Assembly (NCBI RefSeq): GCF_003432075.1
Contig: NZ_QWBU01000018.1
Span: forward strand, 1-62,067
Reading direction: 5' to 3'
DNA length: 62,067 nucleotides
DNA from: Shinella sp. WSJ-2
GTDB taxonomy: Bacteria > Pseudomonadota > Alphaproteobacteria > Rhizobiales > Rhizobiaceae
The notes beneath the pieces are model-generated. The model was not told the origin of the DNA. It saw only the letters and a program-made list of their open reading frames with translations, and made no database searches. A program made the position numbers and the translations under genes. Position 1 is the first letter of the stretch, and every line of letters begins with the position of its first letter. Shown here piece by piece: positions 18,342 through 27,434 of the stretch.

Positions 18342-18445
18342 GAGGCTCTCCTTGAACGGTGATTGTTGCATGAAATGTGATGCGCCGGGCCTTCGGTTTC
18401 AAGCCCTGAATTGCCGCGCCGGCGCGATCCGTCTCGCCCGGTATC

Positions 18446-21400
18446 TCACTTTGCCGTGAGTTCGGCAAGGCTCGCATCGAGCAGCATCGGCTCCAGCCAG
18501 AAGGTTTTCGCCGCTTCCGTATAGATCAGCCCGCATCGGATTTCCTTGTGCGGATAGAGCGGCGCGAGGATCGCCCGATAGATGGCAAGCTGCGCCCGGT
18601 GCTCGAACGGAATGTCGGAAACGGAAGCCGGCGGCACGCGGTTCGTCTTGAAATCGACGATCTCGACGGCGTCGCCGCTGACGACCATGCGGTCGATGCG
18701 GCCGGAGACCGCAAAATTCCGATGGCCGAGCGACAGCGTGCCCATGATCGAAATTTCCGCGCGCCCCGAAGGCGAGAAGATCGTTGCAAGGCTCACGTCG
18801 CCGATCACCGCCAGCGCGGCCTCCACCAGCGAAGCACGGGCATGGTCCGGCCAATGCGCAACCGCGCGCTCCAGATAGCGCCGTGCCGCCGCCGGGCGTT
18901 CTTCTGCGGGAAAGGACGGCAGAATCTGCAGGAAGCGGTGCAGGATGCGCCCGCGCTCCAGCGCAAGCCCGCTGCCGGGTACCCCGCCACCCTTCCGGCC
19001 GAACAGCGCGGAGGGCACAAGAAGATCAGCCGCATCGGTCTCGATGACGGCTGCCGCACCCGAAGGGCTCAAGGGGCGCGGCAAGGCCTTCTGCGGTGGC
19101 AGCGGTTTGCCGAGCGCTTCCGGCAACACCATCTTCGCCCACTCTTCGGCCGCCCCAACCGATATGGCGCCGATATCCGCCGCGCCCTCCTCGCGCCAGG
19201 AGAAACCCTGCCAGCTTTCGCCTGGCGTCGAAAAGGTCGTCTCGCGACACCGCGCCGCGTCGGCGGAAAGCGCTGCCGTGATCATCGCGTGCCAGGTGTC
19301 CTTGGCCTCCTGCCGGCCGCGATAGCCGCAGACGACGAGGCGGTCAGCCGCACGTGTCATCGCCACATAGAGCAGCCGCCGGTATTCCTCCTCCGCGCCG
19401 GCCCTGATGCGTTCGGCATCGGCCTCCGTCAGACCGTTGCCCAGATCCTTCAGCGGCAGCCAGACGGGAAGGCCGCCTTCGACACCGCCGTCCGCCAGGA
19501 ACCGCAGCTTCGGCATGTGGTTGGCATTGAACGGCTTCGAGCCGCCGTCGACGAGAAAGACCACAGGTGCTTCAAGACCCTTGGCGGCGTGCACGGTCAT
19601 GATGCGGATCTCGCCACGCGCCTTGTCCTGCTCGCGCTTGACCGTCGGAGCCTCCAGCTCCAGCGTGGAAACGAAGGCTTGCAGGCCGGGCAGGCCGTTT
19701 TCCTCCTGCTCCAGCGCGAAAGTCAGGAATTCGTCGACGATCTCGCCTGCCTCCGCCCCGAGCCGGGCGAGGAACGCCCGCCGCCCGCCGCCGGCACCGA
19801 GAATGCGGGCATAAAAATCATGCACGGATTGTTCGCGTGCATGGCTGATGAGATCGGCAAGCCGGCGAACGATCGGTTCGAGGGCAGCATTCGTCTCCGC
19901 CATCGCCCGCAGCCGCATCCAGAGGCTCTGCTGCTCCTCACGCCGGGCGGCAAGCTCGAAGACGGTCTCCTCGCTCAGGCCGAAAAGCGGGCTTTTCATC
20001 AGCGCGGCCAGCGAGAGATCGTCTTCCGGCAGCACCGCGAAGCGGCCGAGCGCCATCAGGTCCTGCACGGCGATATGCTTTGTCAGCACCAGCCGGTCGG
20101 CACCGGCGACGGGCAGGTTGTGGCGCTGCTTCAGTGTGCGCGTCAGCGCATTCACGAAGGCGTCGCGCTTGCGCACCAGCACGATCACGTCGCCCGCCGT
20201 CATCGGCCGCGCCTTGCCCTTTTCCGTCACCGTCTCGAGGCCGATCCACAAGGCGAGCGTATCGGCGATGCGCCGCGCCAGCACATTGATCGGCGCCTCC
20301 TCGGCCACTGCGTCGAAGGGCGCCGTCCAGTCCTCCTCCTCGAGACCGGGCGGTGCGGCAATCACCTCCCAGACATCGACGGCACCGGGCTCGCGCCCGC
20401 GGTTGGAGGCATGCACGATCTCATCGCCATCGGGCGAAAGGCCGCGCGCATTGGCGGGGTCGAGAAACACCTGGTCGACGGCCGACAGCACGTCGCGCGT
20501 CGAGCGGAAGGAGAGCAGCAGCCGGATCGGGCTGAAGGCGGCCTCCGCCCTCTGCGTGCGCCGCGAAACCTCGCGGCCTTCCTCGGCGAAGCGTTCCGGC
20601 CGCGCACCTTGGAAGGAGTAGATCGACTGCTTTTCGTCGCCCACGGCGAAGATCGTGCGTTCCACCTGCCGTGCCGTTTCGCCGGCAAAGAAATCGTCGG
20701 TCAGTGCCTTCACGATCTGCCATTGCCGCGGGCTGGTGTCCTGCGCCTCGTCGACGAGGATATGATCGATGCCCTGGTCAAGCTTGTAATGCACCCAGGC
20801 ACTGACCCGCTCGCGGGTGAGCAGCGTCGCGGTTCGGTCGATCAGGTCGTCGAAATCAAGCAGGCTGCGCGCCCGCTTCAGATCTTCGTAGTCGCCGATC
20901 AGCCGTTCGGCGATGGTGAGCGCGGCCAGCGTCGCCTCGACCATGCGCAGGCGCCGCAGCCGCTCGGTGCAGGCCACGACATGCGCCTGCGCAGCGATCA
21001 GTGCGTCCTCGAACTGCGGAAACTGTTTTTTCAGCGCGGCGGAGAAGAAGGCATTGTCGATCTTTCGCGGACTGCCGCTGTCCGTGAAGAACAACTTGTG
21101 CAGGGCCGCGCGACGCGCCTCCGCATCCGTGAGGCGGATCAGGCCACGCAGACCGGCGGCAGATTTCTTCACGGTCTCGCTGCCAAGCGTTTCCGCCGCC
21201 GAAAGATAGGCCTCCAGCGTCGTGCCCGAGAGACCGTCGAGCGGCCAGAAGGCGGAAAGGATGGTGTCGGCGGTTTCCGTTGCCGCAAGTCCGGTTTCCC
21301 GCCGCAGCACCGCGTCCACGCCGCCGGCCTTGTCGGCGGCGTCGATGAAGGCGCGGATCGGGCCGCGTGCCGCAACGATATCGGAGATCAGCTTTTCGAG

Positions 21401-22015
21401 GCCCGTATCGTCGGCGATGTCGAGCACTGTCGCAAAAGCATCGGCCAGCGCCCGGTCGTCCTCGTTCGCCGTGGCTGTCAGGAGCGTGCGGCGCGCATCC
21501 GCCAGCAGCACGGCCGCAGCACGGTCATCGAGCACCGAAAAATGGCCGGCGACGTTCGCTTCCAGCGGAAACTGGTGCAGCAGCGCCTCGCAGAAGGCGT
21601 GTATCGTCTGGATCTTCAGCCCGCCAGGAGTTTCCAGCGCGCGGGCGAAGAGACGGCGGGCCTCGGCGAGCTTGAAAAGGTCCGGCCGCTTGCCCTCGAT
21701 GGCGGCAACACGGTCGGACAGCGCCTCGTCCGAAAGCGTCGCCCATTCGGCCAGCCGTTCGAAGACGCGGTTCGACATTTCGGAGGCCGCCGCCTTGGTA
21801 TAGGTCAGGCAGAGAATGGCCGAGGGCCGGCAGCCGGCGAGCAGCAGCCGAATGACGCGCTGGGTCAGCACATGCGTCTTGCCCGAGCCGGCATTGGCCG
21901 AAACCCAGGCGGAGCGGGCCGGGTCCGATGCCGTCGCCTGTTTCTGCGATGTCCAGCTCAGCCATGCCGCGGGATCGGCGGAAGCGGGGCGGTCTTCGGC
22001 TTCGCTCTCACGCAT
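18446..22015 (-). CDS. addA: Double-strand break repair helicase-nuclease subunit AddA
   Basis: A 1189-residue UvrD-type helicase with a C-terminal nuclease domain; with AddB it resects DNA ends for RecA-dependent recombination, replacing RecBCD. The N-terminal Walker A is SANAGSGKTHVL, Walker B with neighbours is HILVDEAQDTSPRQW, and later helicase motifs include GDEKQSIYSFQGARP and RLLYVAMTRAADRLVV. The nuclease core is AVEIVDFKTNR near the end. The ATG at 22015 overlaps the addB stop as ATGCGTGA, so the two subunits are translationally coupled. Confidence 0.96.
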   Translation of the reverse strand: MRESEAEDRPASADPAAWLSWTSQKQATASDPARSAWVSANAGSGKTHVLTQRVIRLLLAGCRPSAILCLTYTKAAASEMSNRVFERLAEWATLSDEALSDRVAAIEGKRPDLFKLAEARRLFARALETPGGLKIQTIHAFCEALLHQFPLEANVAGHFSVLDDRAAAVLLADARRTLLTATANEDDRALADAFATVLDIADDTGLEKLISDIVAARGPIRAFIDAADKAGGVDAVLRRETGLAATETADTILSAFWPLDGLSGTTLEAYLSAAETLGSETVKKSAAGLRGLIRLTDAEARRAALHKLFFTDSGSPRKIDNAFFSAALKKQFPQFEDALIAAQAHVVACTERLRRLRMVEATLAALTIAERLIGDYEDLKRARSLLDFDDLIDRTATLLTRERVSAWVHYKLDQGIDHILVDEAQDTSPRQWQIVKALTDDFFAGETARQVERTIFAVGDEKQSIYSFQGARPERFAEEGREVSRRTQRAEAAFSPIRLLLSFRSTRDVLSAVDQVFLDPANARGLSPDGDEIVHASNRGREPGAVDVWEVIAAPPGLEEEDWTAPFDAVAEEAPINVLARRIADTLALWIGLETVTEKGKARPMTAGDVIVLVRKRDAFVNALTRTLKQRHNLPVAGADRLVLTKHIAVQDLMALGRFAVLPEDDLSLAALMKSPLFGLSEETVFELAARREEQQSLWMRLRAMAETNAALEPIVRRLADLISHAREQSVHDFYARILGAGGGRRAFLARLGAEAGEIVDEFLTFALEQEENGLPGLQAFVSTLELEAPTVKREQDKARGEIRIMTVHAAKGLEAPVVFLVDGGSKPFNANHMPKLRFLADGGVEGGLPVWLPLKDLGNGLTEADAERIRAGAEEEYRRLLYVAMTRAADRLVVCGYRGRQEAKDTWHAMITAALSADAARCRETTFSTPGESWQGFSWREEGAADIGAISVGAAEEWAKMVLPEALGKPLPPQKALPRPLSPSGAAAVIETDAADLLVPSALFGRKGGGVPGSGLALERGRILHRFLQILPSFPAEERPAAARRYLERAVAHWPDHARASLVEAALAVIGDVSLATIFSPSGRAEISIMGTLSLGHRNFAVSGRIDRMVVSGDAVEIVDFKTNRVPPASVSDIPFEHRAQLAIYRAILAPLYPHKEIRCGLIYTEAAKTFWLEPMLLDASLAELTAK

Positions 22016-25000
22016 CGTCGCCCTCTCCACCGTTTTCCGCGGATGACCACTCGGCGACGCGCGCCAGATGGTCGTATTCGCCGCCATAGTCGCGCTCCTG
22101 CTCGGGAATGAGCCGCGAGGCGAAGCCGAAACGGCCGTCGATCAGGCCGGTCAGCAGCTTTTCCAGCTCGGCCAGCGAATCCTCCGCCAGGTCCACGGCC
22201 GATTTCGGATTGGTCTTGGCGCCCTCGTTGTTGACCTGCTCGGCCTCGAACCGTTCGCCAGGTTTGAGGCGCACATAGAGAAGGTTCGCCGGCTCGCGTT
22301 GGCCGGAACCGCGGAAGGCGCTGCGGCGGATGGCGGCGGCTTCCAGCGCCAGCTGCGGATCGAGCAGCGCGCGCGCCACCTTCAGCGACGGCGTGCTGCC
22401 GGTCTTGTAGTCGATTATATCGGCGCTGCCATCGGGCAGGATATCGATGCGGTCGGCAATGCCCGTCAGGCGGATGCCGCCGACGGAAAGATCGAGCGAG
22501 GCCGGCACCTCCGTTAGGCTTTCGCGCACGCCGGGCGCGCGCTTCAGGTGCCAATCGACGAAAGCGCGGGCGACGGCGGCAAAGCGCGGCCGCCAGACGG
22601 CATCGATATGCGGCGGCAGCGCGATGACGTCGAATTCCTCATCGAGAATATGGCCGATGAGGGTCAGCGGCTCGCCGCTCCCCTCCGCGCGCACGAAGCG
22701 ATCGACGATGCGATGGTAGAGCGAGCCGCGCTCGGCCGGTCCGGCATCGAGGTTAAAGGGCGCGATCGGGTGCAGCCGCAGGATATGGCGGGCATAAATG
22801 GCATAGGGGTCGCGGCGCAGGCGGCCGATCTCGCTGAAGGAATATTTCTTCGGCTGCAAATCCGCCGGCGGTTTCGGCGCGGGGCGCGGTGCGGTCGGCA
22901 CGCTGGCGCTCCGGTCAATATCGCCTGCCCAGTCGATAAGGTTTCTGCCGCGGCTGCGCAGATCGGCGGCCAATGTCGGGCCGCCAACCGCGAGCAAACG
23001 TTGGAGCCAACGCGAGGCGACAGTGGGCGCGGTGCCGTTGCGCAACGCCCGCGTCAGAACCAGTTTCGGCGTGGCGGCGGCCATTTGCAAGTCGTGGCCG
23101 AGCTGGCCGATGCGCCGCTCCGGTGGCTCCAGGCCGATCTCCACCTTCATGATGCGCGAGAGGAAGGCGTCGTTCGCCGCCTGTCCCGGCCAGGTGCCCT
23201 CGTTGAGTCCGCCGATGACGACTGTATCGACGCTTTGCAGGCGCGATTCGAGTGCGCCGAAAATGAAGACGCGCGGATGGCGCATGGAGCGCGGCTTGAC
23301 GCTTTCGCTCGCCGCCAGCGCCTCGATGATATCGCACCATTGCGGCCCGTCGGCCTCGATCTGCCCGTCCGTCTCCATCACGCTCTTCAGGAGATTGGCG
23401 AGGCTGTCGCCGGCCTCGCTCGACCAGAGCGCGGCAAGATTGTCGCGTTCATCCAACGCCACCGCTTCCAGCGCGCGGCCGGTGCGTTCGGCCCAATCGG
23501 ACAGCGGCAGTTTCGAGGAGAAACGCCGCCCCGTGCGGGTCTCCTGCACGAGAAGACCGGCCAGAGGCTCGACGGCGGCGGTGACGCGGCGCGTCAGGTC
23601 CTGCGCGAGCGGGATCGCCGTCTCCGGCAGTGCGGTGCGCCAGACCGGCGGGTGGCGATCCCCAGCCTGTCGTTCGAGAGCAGCCGCGAGCAGCGGCTCC
23701 AGCGTGGAAATATCGATCTCCGCCGTGCCGCCGCGCAGCGCCGTCAACTCCAGCGCGGTCACGGCCGTGCGGAGGTCGTCGACGGGAAGGCCGAAGCGGG
23801 CGAGCGGATGTTTCAGCAGTGCGACGAGCGGCACCGGGTCGCCGGGGCGCAGCGCTGCTTCCACGAGAAGCCGCAGCAGGGTGCCCTGCGGCGTGGAGAG
23901 GAGCGGCGTGCCGGCCGAATCGTCCGCCTCGATGCCGAACCGGGCAAGCTCGGCGGCGACACGCCGGCCAAGTTTCCGGTCCGGCGTGATCAAGGCCGCC
24001 TGGGCATCGTCGCTCTCTTCCAGCGCAAGCCGCAGCGCAATGGCGATCGCCAGCGCTTCCTCGCGTTCATTGGCCGCCTCGACGAGGGAGACGTCACGAA
24101 ACGCCGCGGCCATGCGGTCGGCATCGAGCGCGCCGCGCACCTCGCCCCAGCCGGCCGTCGCCTGTGTCGGCAGGAAGGCGCTGGAGAGGAGCTTCGAGCG
24201 ATATTCCAGATCGTCGGGGGGAGAGCCGAGCGGCTCCACATCGTTGCGCGTCACGCCCATGCGGGTCAGAAGGCGGTGCAGGCCGTATTGCGGATGGCTG
24301 CGTGCGGCGGCGTCCGGCTTCTGCCCGCCCGCCGCGCCGCCCTGATGGCCGACCAGCAGCCATTCGGGATCCGACATGAAACGGTCGAGACCCGGCAGGA
24401 TCACCACGCCGTTTGGCAGTTTTGCCACGGCGGCGATCAGCCCGGCAGTTGCGGGGATGGAACCGGTCGAGCCGGCGATGATGACGGGGCCTGCCGGCGG
24501 CGAATGACGGTAGCGCTCGGTTTCGGCATGCAGCGTCGCATTGCGCCGAAGCGACGGCGAGGAGCGGCCAAGCTCCGCCAGGCGCGCCGGCCAGAACTCG
24601 CTGGCGATCTTCAAAAACTCGGCCGTGAGCTGCCACCAGAGCGCATGGTTGGAGACATCGAGGCCGTCGAGTGCGGCCCAGTCCAGCTCTTCCGTCTCCA
24701 TCGCGTCGATGATCTCAGCGAGATTGCGGGCAAGCCAGACGGCATCGGCCGGGCTTGCCGGCGCAACGAGCGGGCTTTCGGCATGCACGGAGGTGACGGC
24801 GGCGGGCAGGCTGTTGCGCCAGGCGAGCACGAGGCGGGCAAGCTCGATGAGGCGCGCCGGGCCGGAGAGCGGTTCAGCCATGTCGAGCAATGCCGGTGCC
24901 ACCTCGTCGAAGAAGCCGCTGTCGTCATCGGTCTCGCCGAGCGCCCGGATGACCGGCAGGATTGCCGACTTGCCGCCGAGGAGATCGACAAATTCCGAGC

Positions 25001-25184
25001 GCAGCACGCGGGCCGAGCGCCGCGTCGGCACATAGATCGTGACGTCGGCCAGCGCCAGCGGATCGGCGGGATCATAGGTGAATCCGGGCACGAGGCGGCC
25101 GTCGATGAGGCTTGCCGCCACCGTCTTCAGGAAAGGCAGGCTAGCCGGGATCGAAAAGATGCGGCCGCCGCGCGCGCTGGTCAC
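22008..25184 (-). CDS. addB: Double-strand break repair nuclease subunit AddB
   Basis: A 1058-residue AddB of the alphaproteobacterial type, partner of AddA. The C-terminal RecB-like nuclease motif is SADIIDYKTGSTPS. The helicase-like N-terminal half has no intact Walker A, as expected for a translocation-dead subunit. Only one Cys is visible in the whole chain (QWCD), so the four-Cys iron-sulfur cluster of Bacillus AddB is absent. The GTG start at 25184 overlaps the upstream stop as GTGA. It lies in the run amgK-murU-addB-addA. Confidence 0.93.
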   Translation of the reverse strand: MTSARGGRIFSIPASLPFLKTVAASLIDGRLVPGFTYDPADPLALADVTIYVPTRRSARVLRSEFVDLLGGKSAILPVIRALGETDDDSGFFDEVAPALLDMAEPLSGPARLIELARLVLAWRNSLPAAVTSVHAESPLVAPASPADAVWLARNLAEIIDAMETEELDWAALDGLDVSNHALWWQLTAEFLKIASEFWPARLAELGRSSPSLRRNATLHAETERYRHSPPAGPVIIAGSTGSIPATAGLIAAVAKLPNGVVILPGLDRFMSDPEWLLVGHQGGAAGGQKPDAAARSHPQYGLHRLLTRMGVTRNDVEPLGSPPDDLEYRSKLLSSAFLPTQATAGWGEVRGALDADRMAAAFRDVSLVEAANEREEALAIAIALRLALEESDDAQAALITPDRKLGRRVAAELARFGIEADDSAGTPLLSTPQGTLLRLLVEAALRPGDPVPLVALLKHPLARFGLPVDDLRTAVTALELTALRGGTAEIDISTLEPLLAAALERQAGDRHPPVWRTALPETAIPLAQDLTRRVTAAVEPLAGLLVQETRTGRRFSSKLPLSDWAERTGRALEAVALDERDNLAALWSSEAGDSLANLLKSVMETDGQIEADGPQWCDIIEALAASESVKPRSMRHPRVFIFGALESRLQSVDTVVIGGLNEGTWPGQAANDAFLSRIMKVEIGLEPPERRIGQLGHDLQMAAATPKLVLTRALRNGTAPTVASRWLQRLLAVGGPTLAADLRSRGRNLIDWAGDIDRSASVPTAPRPAPKPPADLQPKKYSFSEIGRLRRDPYAIYARHILRLHPIAPFNLDAGPAERGSLYHRIVDRFVRAEGSGEPLTLIGHILDEEFDVIALPPHIDAVWRPRFAAVARAFVDWHLKRAPGVRESLTEVPASLDLSVGGIRLTGIADRIDILPDGSADIIDYKTGSTPSLKVARALLDPQLALEAAAIRRSAFRGSGQREPANLLYVRLKPGERFEAEQVNNEGAKTNPKSAVDLAEDSLAELEKLLTGLIDGRFGFASRLIPEQERDYGGEYDHLARVAEWSSAENGGEGDDA

Positions 25185-25915
25185 GCCGCCGCCTCGTGGA
25201 AACGGCCGATGACGGTTTCCGCCGCATCGATGGCGTCGGGTGTGCCGACGGTGATCCAATGCCCCTCCAGCATCAGGCCGAACAACCGGCCTTTCTCGAT
25301 GGCGCGGTCGAAATAGATGTTGAGGTTGAAGGCATCGTCGGGGGCGTCGTCGAGAAGCGCCGACATCATGGCGATGGCGCCGGCATAGACGACCGGGTTG
25401 CCGTTTTCATCCCGGTAACGGGTAAGCCGCCCGTCCGTGTCCATCGAAAAATCCTTCTTGCCGTTGTGGCCCGTCGTGTCCTCCAGCCGCACGCAGAGCA
25501 TGAGCATGTCCATGCGATCGGGGTCGAAGCCTTCGGCAAGGCGCTGAAGATTGGTCTTTTCACCCGGCTTTTCGCCGACCCAGAAGAGATCGGCATTCAT
25601 GACGAGCACGGGTGCGGGGCCGAGCAGCTTCAGGCCCTTGGCAAGCCCGCCGCCGGAATTCATCAGTTGCGCCGTCTCGTCGGACAGGATGATCTCGGGC
25701 TGGCTTCGGTTTGCGAGATGTGCCGTCATCTGGTCGGCGAAGTGATGCACGTTGACGACCACGCGCTTGACGCCCGCCTCCGCCAGCGCATCCAGCCCAT
25801 AGTCGATCATTGGCTTGCCGGCGATCGGCACTAGCGGCTTCGGCATCCTGTCGGTGATGGGGCGCAGGCGCGTTCCAAGGCCGGCGGCCAGCACCATGGC
25901 GTCTTCGATCTTCAT
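25181..25915 (-). CDS. murU: N-acetylmuramate-1-phosphate uridylyltransferase-like nucleotidyltransferase
   Basis: A 244-residue sugar-1-phosphate nucleotidyltransferase with the signature VLAAGLGTRLRPITDRMPKPLVPI at its N-terminus. It is in the size class of MurU, which makes UDP-MurNAc from MurNAc-1-phosphate in the Pseudomonas-type cell-wall recycling route that bypasses MurA. The gene directly upstream carries the matching AmgK kinase domain, the main reason for this name over mannose-1-phosphate guanylyltransferase. The ATG at 25915 is preferred to the TTG one codon earlier. It overlaps the addB start. Confidence 0.85.
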   Translation of the reverse strand: MKIEDAMVLAAGLGTRLRPITDRMPKPLVPIAGKPMIDYGLDALAEAGVKRVVVNVHHFADQMTAHLANRSQPEIILSDETAQLMNSGGGLAKGLKLLGPAPVLVMNADLFWVGEKPGEKTNLQRLAEGFDPDRMDMLMLCVRLEDTTGHNGKKDFSMDTDGRLTRYRDENGNPVVYAGAIAMMSALLDDAPDDAFNLNIYFDRAIEKGRLFGLMLEGHWITVGTPDAIDAAETVIGRFHEAAA

Positions 25916-25928
25916 CAAGCACTCGCGG

Positions 25929-27425
25929 TTATGATTCGGTCGCGAGGATTCCAGCCTTTTCGCACCAGTCGCGCAAGGGGGCGAGGTCGGGATGGGAGAG
26001 CGCGCGCGTCAGATTGCGGAAGGTGCGCGGCATGTGGCGCATATAGGCCGGCTTGCCGTCGCGCTGCATCAGCCGCACCCAGATGCCGACGAGCTTGCAG
26101 TTGCGCTGCGCCGCCATGACATGCCAGTCGCGCAGGAAGCGCGTCCGGTCGAAGCCGGCATGGTTTTCGCGCAGCGACAGATAATGGTCGAGCACCGCGT
26201 CCGCCATACCCTTGGGCATGTCGACACGGGCATCCTGCACCAGCGAGGCGACATCGTAGGCCGAAGGGCCGATCATCGCGTCCTGGAAGTCGATGATGCC
26301 GACGCGATCGGTGCCGGAAGCCTCGGGACGCCAGATGATGTTGGGCGAATGGAAATCGCGCAGCAGCAGATTGTGCTCGGCGCTCGAAAGGCTGGCGATC
26401 AGGTCGTCCCAGATCGCGACATAGGCCTTGCGCTCGTCGTCGCTCGCCGGCGTGCCGCGTTTCCAGGGCAGGTACCAGTCGGTGAGAAGGCTTACCTCGA
26501 TCTGCATGGCATCCCGGTCGAAATCCGGCACGTGATGCTGGATGCCTTCGGCCACCGGCAGGTCGCGCGCGAAAGCCTGCCCGTGCATATGGGCCAGGCA
26601 CGCCGCGCTTTCGCGATAGCGCTCGTCGATCGGCACGCCGTGCTCGTCGAGAACGCTGTCGCTGCCGAGGTCTTCGATCAACAGGATGCCCTGCTCGATA
26701 TCCGTCTCGTAGATTTCCGGTGCCCGCAGACCGCGTGCGACGAGATGCCGGCCTACGGCGATGAAGGGTTTCACGTCCTCGGCGATATGGGCGATCTGCT
26801 GGTAATATTTGCCCTGTGCAAGGATCGGCCCCGGCGTGTGACGGGGCGCGTCCATCAGCACGAAACGCTGGTCATCAAAATAGACATGTTCGTAGGCTCG
26901 CACCGAGGCGTCACCCGTCAGATGACGGCGCGTCGCGGCCTGATAGCCGGCGTCATCGAGAAAGGTGCGAATCGCCAGCGAGCGGCCAATCCGGCTTAAA
27001 GCCGATGCCGCGCCATTGATAGTGACGCGTCGCCCGTCGCCCTCATGCGTGAAGGTCAGCGTGATGCCTTCCGCCGGCAGCGCGCCAAAACCCTTTTCTG
27101 GCCATTCGACGAGGCAGATGCCGTCCGACAGCGCTTCGTCGAAACCGAGTTCGTCGATCTCGGCGGCGTCGGCGATGCGGTAAAGGTCGAAATGCGCGAC
27201 CGGCACGCGCAGGTCGTAGGTCTGCACCAGCGTGAAGGTCGGGCTCGGCACTTCGAGCATGGCATCGTCGGCAATCGCGCGAATGAGGGCGCGCGAAAAG
27301 GTCGATTTTCCGGCGCCGAGATCGCCCGACAGCGCAATGTAGTCGCCGCGCTTGGCCGCAAGCGCCATGTCCTCGCCGAAACGGATGGTCGCGGCTTCAT
27401 CGGCGAGGAAGAGTGAGAGCGCCAT
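25929..27425 (-). CDS. Fusion of TsaE (tRNA t6A ATPase) and AmgK-like aminoglycan sugar kinase
   Basis: A 498-residue two-domain protein. Residues 1 to about 150 are TsaE, the ATPase of the threonylcarbamoyl-adenosine tRNA modification complex, with Walker A SGDLGAGKST at 33-42 and PSPTFTLVQTYD, then VEWPEKG. Residues from about 155 to the end are an aminoglycoside-phosphotransferase-like kinase with the catalytic loop LRDFHSPN and metal site IIDFQDAMIGPSAYD, matching AmgK. No stop or frame change lies between the domains. The downstream gene is murU, so the kinase half would feed peptidoglycan recycling while the first half serves tRNA modification. Confidence 0.92.
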   Translation of the reverse strand: MALSLFLADEAATIRFGEDMALAAKRGDYIALSGDLGAGKSTFSRALIRAIADDAMLEVPSPTFTLVQTYDLRVPVAHFDLYRIADAAEIDELGFDEALSDGICLVEWPEKGFGALPAEGITLTFTHEGDGRRVTINGAASALSRIGRSLAIRTFLDDAGYQAATRRHLTGDASVRAYEHVYFDDQRFVLMDAPRHTPGPILAQGKYYQQIAHIAEDVKPFIAVGRHLVARGLRAPEIYETDIEQGILLIEDLGSDSVLDEHGVPIDERYRESAACLAHMHGQAFARDLPVAEGIQHHVPDFDRDAMQIEVSLLTDWYLPWKRGTPASDDERKAYVAIWDDLIASLSSAEHNLLLRDFHSPNIIWRPEASGTDRVGIIDFQDAMIGPSAYDVASLVQDARVDMPKGMADAVLDHYLSLRENHAGFDRTRFLRDWHVMAAQRNCKLVGIWVRLMQRDGKPAYMRHMPRTFRNLTRALSHPDLAPLRDWCEKAGILATES

Positions 27426-27434
27426 GCGGGCCTT

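Noticed and set aside
18548-22111. 1187-codon open frame opposite addA
   Set aside because: Antisense shadow; composition biased to Arg, His and Gln with no recognisable domain.
22548-25316. 922-codon open frame opposite addB
   Set aside because: Antisense shadow of addB in a GC-rich genome.
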